Shown one piece after another: positions 63,435 to 64,000 of a DNA stretch of 64,000 bases. The DNA lies in NCBI GenBank assembly GCA_910574745.1, contig CAJTCE010000012.1:1-64000 (forward strand), given 5' to 3'. The position numbers and the translations under genes are program-made. How positions within the stretch are numbered: position 1 is the first letter of the stretch; every line of letters starts with the position of its first letter. The stretch is from Lachnospiraceae bacterium. GTDB taxonomy: Bacteria; Bacillota; Clostridia; Lachnospirales; Lachnospiraceae. The notes beneath the pieces were generated by a model. It was not told the origin of the DNA, searched no databases, and saw only the letters and a list, made by a program, of their open reading frames with translations.

Positions 63435-64000
63435 ATGAAAGAAAAGAGAGCTTATGTAACCGGAGCAGACAGAGGCCTTGGTCTGGAGCTTGTAAAAAAA
63501 TTGTTGAAAAAAGACTATATGGTTTTTGCAGGTGCGTTTATGCCGGATGAAAAAGGACTTAGTGAGCTTGAGAATCAATATTCCAAACAGTTGAAAACTG
63601 TTAAAGTGGACGTCAGCAGTGATGAATCTGTTTTGAGTGCAGCCAAAGAAATAAGCAGGGAAACGGATTATCTGAATTTGCTAATAAATAATGCCGGGAT
63701 AGCGAAAGACAGGTCTGAAACAATTTTGGACACAATGTATTACGATGACATGTTAAGGCTTTTTAATGTTAATTCCTTGGGAACGCTAAGGGTCACAAAA
63801 TCAGTTATAAATCTTTTGCTGAAAGGAGAGCCGAAACTGCTGGTAAACATATCCAGCGCTGCAGCAAGCGTTGGCACGGTAACAAGAAAAAATCAATATG
63901 GCTATACTATGAGTAAGGCGGCGGTAAATATGCAGTCTAAGCTGATTTATAATACATTTCACAATCAAGGGCTGGAGGTAAGGGCTGTTCATCCGGGATG
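63435..64000 (+). CDS. SDR-family oxidoreductase, 3' end beyond the window
   Basis: The first 188 codons of a short-chain dehydrogenase/reductase. The NAD(P)-binding motif TGADRGLGLELV, the NNAG motif (LLINNAGIA), the catalytic Ser (VNISSAAAS) and the YTMSK motif (Tyr and Lys) are all present. The ATG at 63435 follows GAGGTTAAAA. It is the last visible gene of the sugar operon and probably oxidises or reduces a hydroxyl or keto group of the imported compound. Confidence 0.93.
   Translation, partial: MKEKRAYVTGADRGLGLELVKKLLKKDYMVFAGAFMPDEKGLSELENQYSKQLKTVKVDVSSDESVLSAAKEISRETDYLNLLINNAGIAKDRSETILDTMYYDDMLRLFNVNSLGTLRVTKSVINLLLKGEPKLLVNISSAAASVGTVTRKNQYGYTMSKAAVNMQSKLIYNTFHNQGLEVRAVHPG

Noticed and set aside
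1-64000. CRISPR arrays
   Set aside because: The only regular repeats are the two short direct tandem arrays around rarA, which lack spacers; no cas genes are present.

Overview
The window reads as chromosome from a low-to-mid GC Gram-positive anaerobe, most likely a member of the Lachnospiraceae (Clostridia). This is inferred from gene content: a DUF4364/radical-SAM/malic-enzyme cluster, YqhQ (DUF1385) beside prmC-prfA, an rho-rpmE block, DUF4179 and other ECF sigma units, and above all an XrtG/Firmicu-CTERM locus. No rRNA, tRNA or CRISPR array was recognised.

Layout. (1) 1-8.1 kb: a chemotaxis receptor, rarA flanked on both sides by short tandem repeats, an alkaline-phosphatase-superfamily enzyme, and a minus-strand unit (malic enzyme, radical SAM, DUF4364). 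(2) 8.3-13.3 kb: translation/termination core genes rho, rpmE, yqhQ, prmC, prfA. (3) 13.4-17.8 kb: PhoB/PhoR-like two-component pair followed by a Na/Pi cotransporter-PhoU fusion, so probably a phosphate module. (4) 18.0-20.9 kb: ECF sigma factor with DUF4179 protein and an orphan. (5) 20.9-26.6 kb: a graveyard of broken accessory DNA: serine recombinase tail, TetR fragment, FeoB lacking its GTPase, terminase fragment, a glycosidase tail, a nonsense-interrupted gene and an ABC exporter with its Walker A deleted. A seemingly intact RelB/ParE-type toxin-antitoxin pair sits among them. (6) 26.7-36.1 kb: bacteriohemerythrin, CPBP protease, YitT protein, an ECF-sigma/ABC-2 operon, NudC, and a GntR(YtrA)-ABC operon on the minus strand.

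(7) 36.3-47.4 kb: a long co-directional, mostly overlapping operon built round the Gram-positive exosortase XrtG. It holds a secreted Firmicu-CTERM substrate, XrtG with its Cys/Arg/His triad, two GT2 glycosyltransferases, two pterin-synthase-like proteins lacking the catalytic Cys, an 833-residue PTPS-related membrane protein, a degenerate GGDEF-like membrane protein, UDP-GlcNAc 2-epimerase, a small unknown protein and a DUF2156 protein. I infer a protein-sorting and surface-glycan system; this is the most distinctive locus here.

(8) 47.5-54.7 kb: an AraC regulator divergent from a pair that looks like MurL (UDP-MurNAc-L-Ala-L-Glu epimerase) and MurD2 (L-Glu-adding ligase), an alternative route to D-Glu in peptidoglycan, followed by a MATE transporter and a subtilisin-like protease. 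(9) 54.7-64 kb: an AT-rich orphan, then a LacI regulator divergent from a sugar-type ABC operon (ATPase, permease, binding lipoprotein, second permease) with DUF296, RraA-like and SDR proteins. A textbook promoter and a LacI-type operator precede it. The SDR gene runs off the right edge.

Work was by eye: family names rest on motifs and remembered family features, not on database searches.
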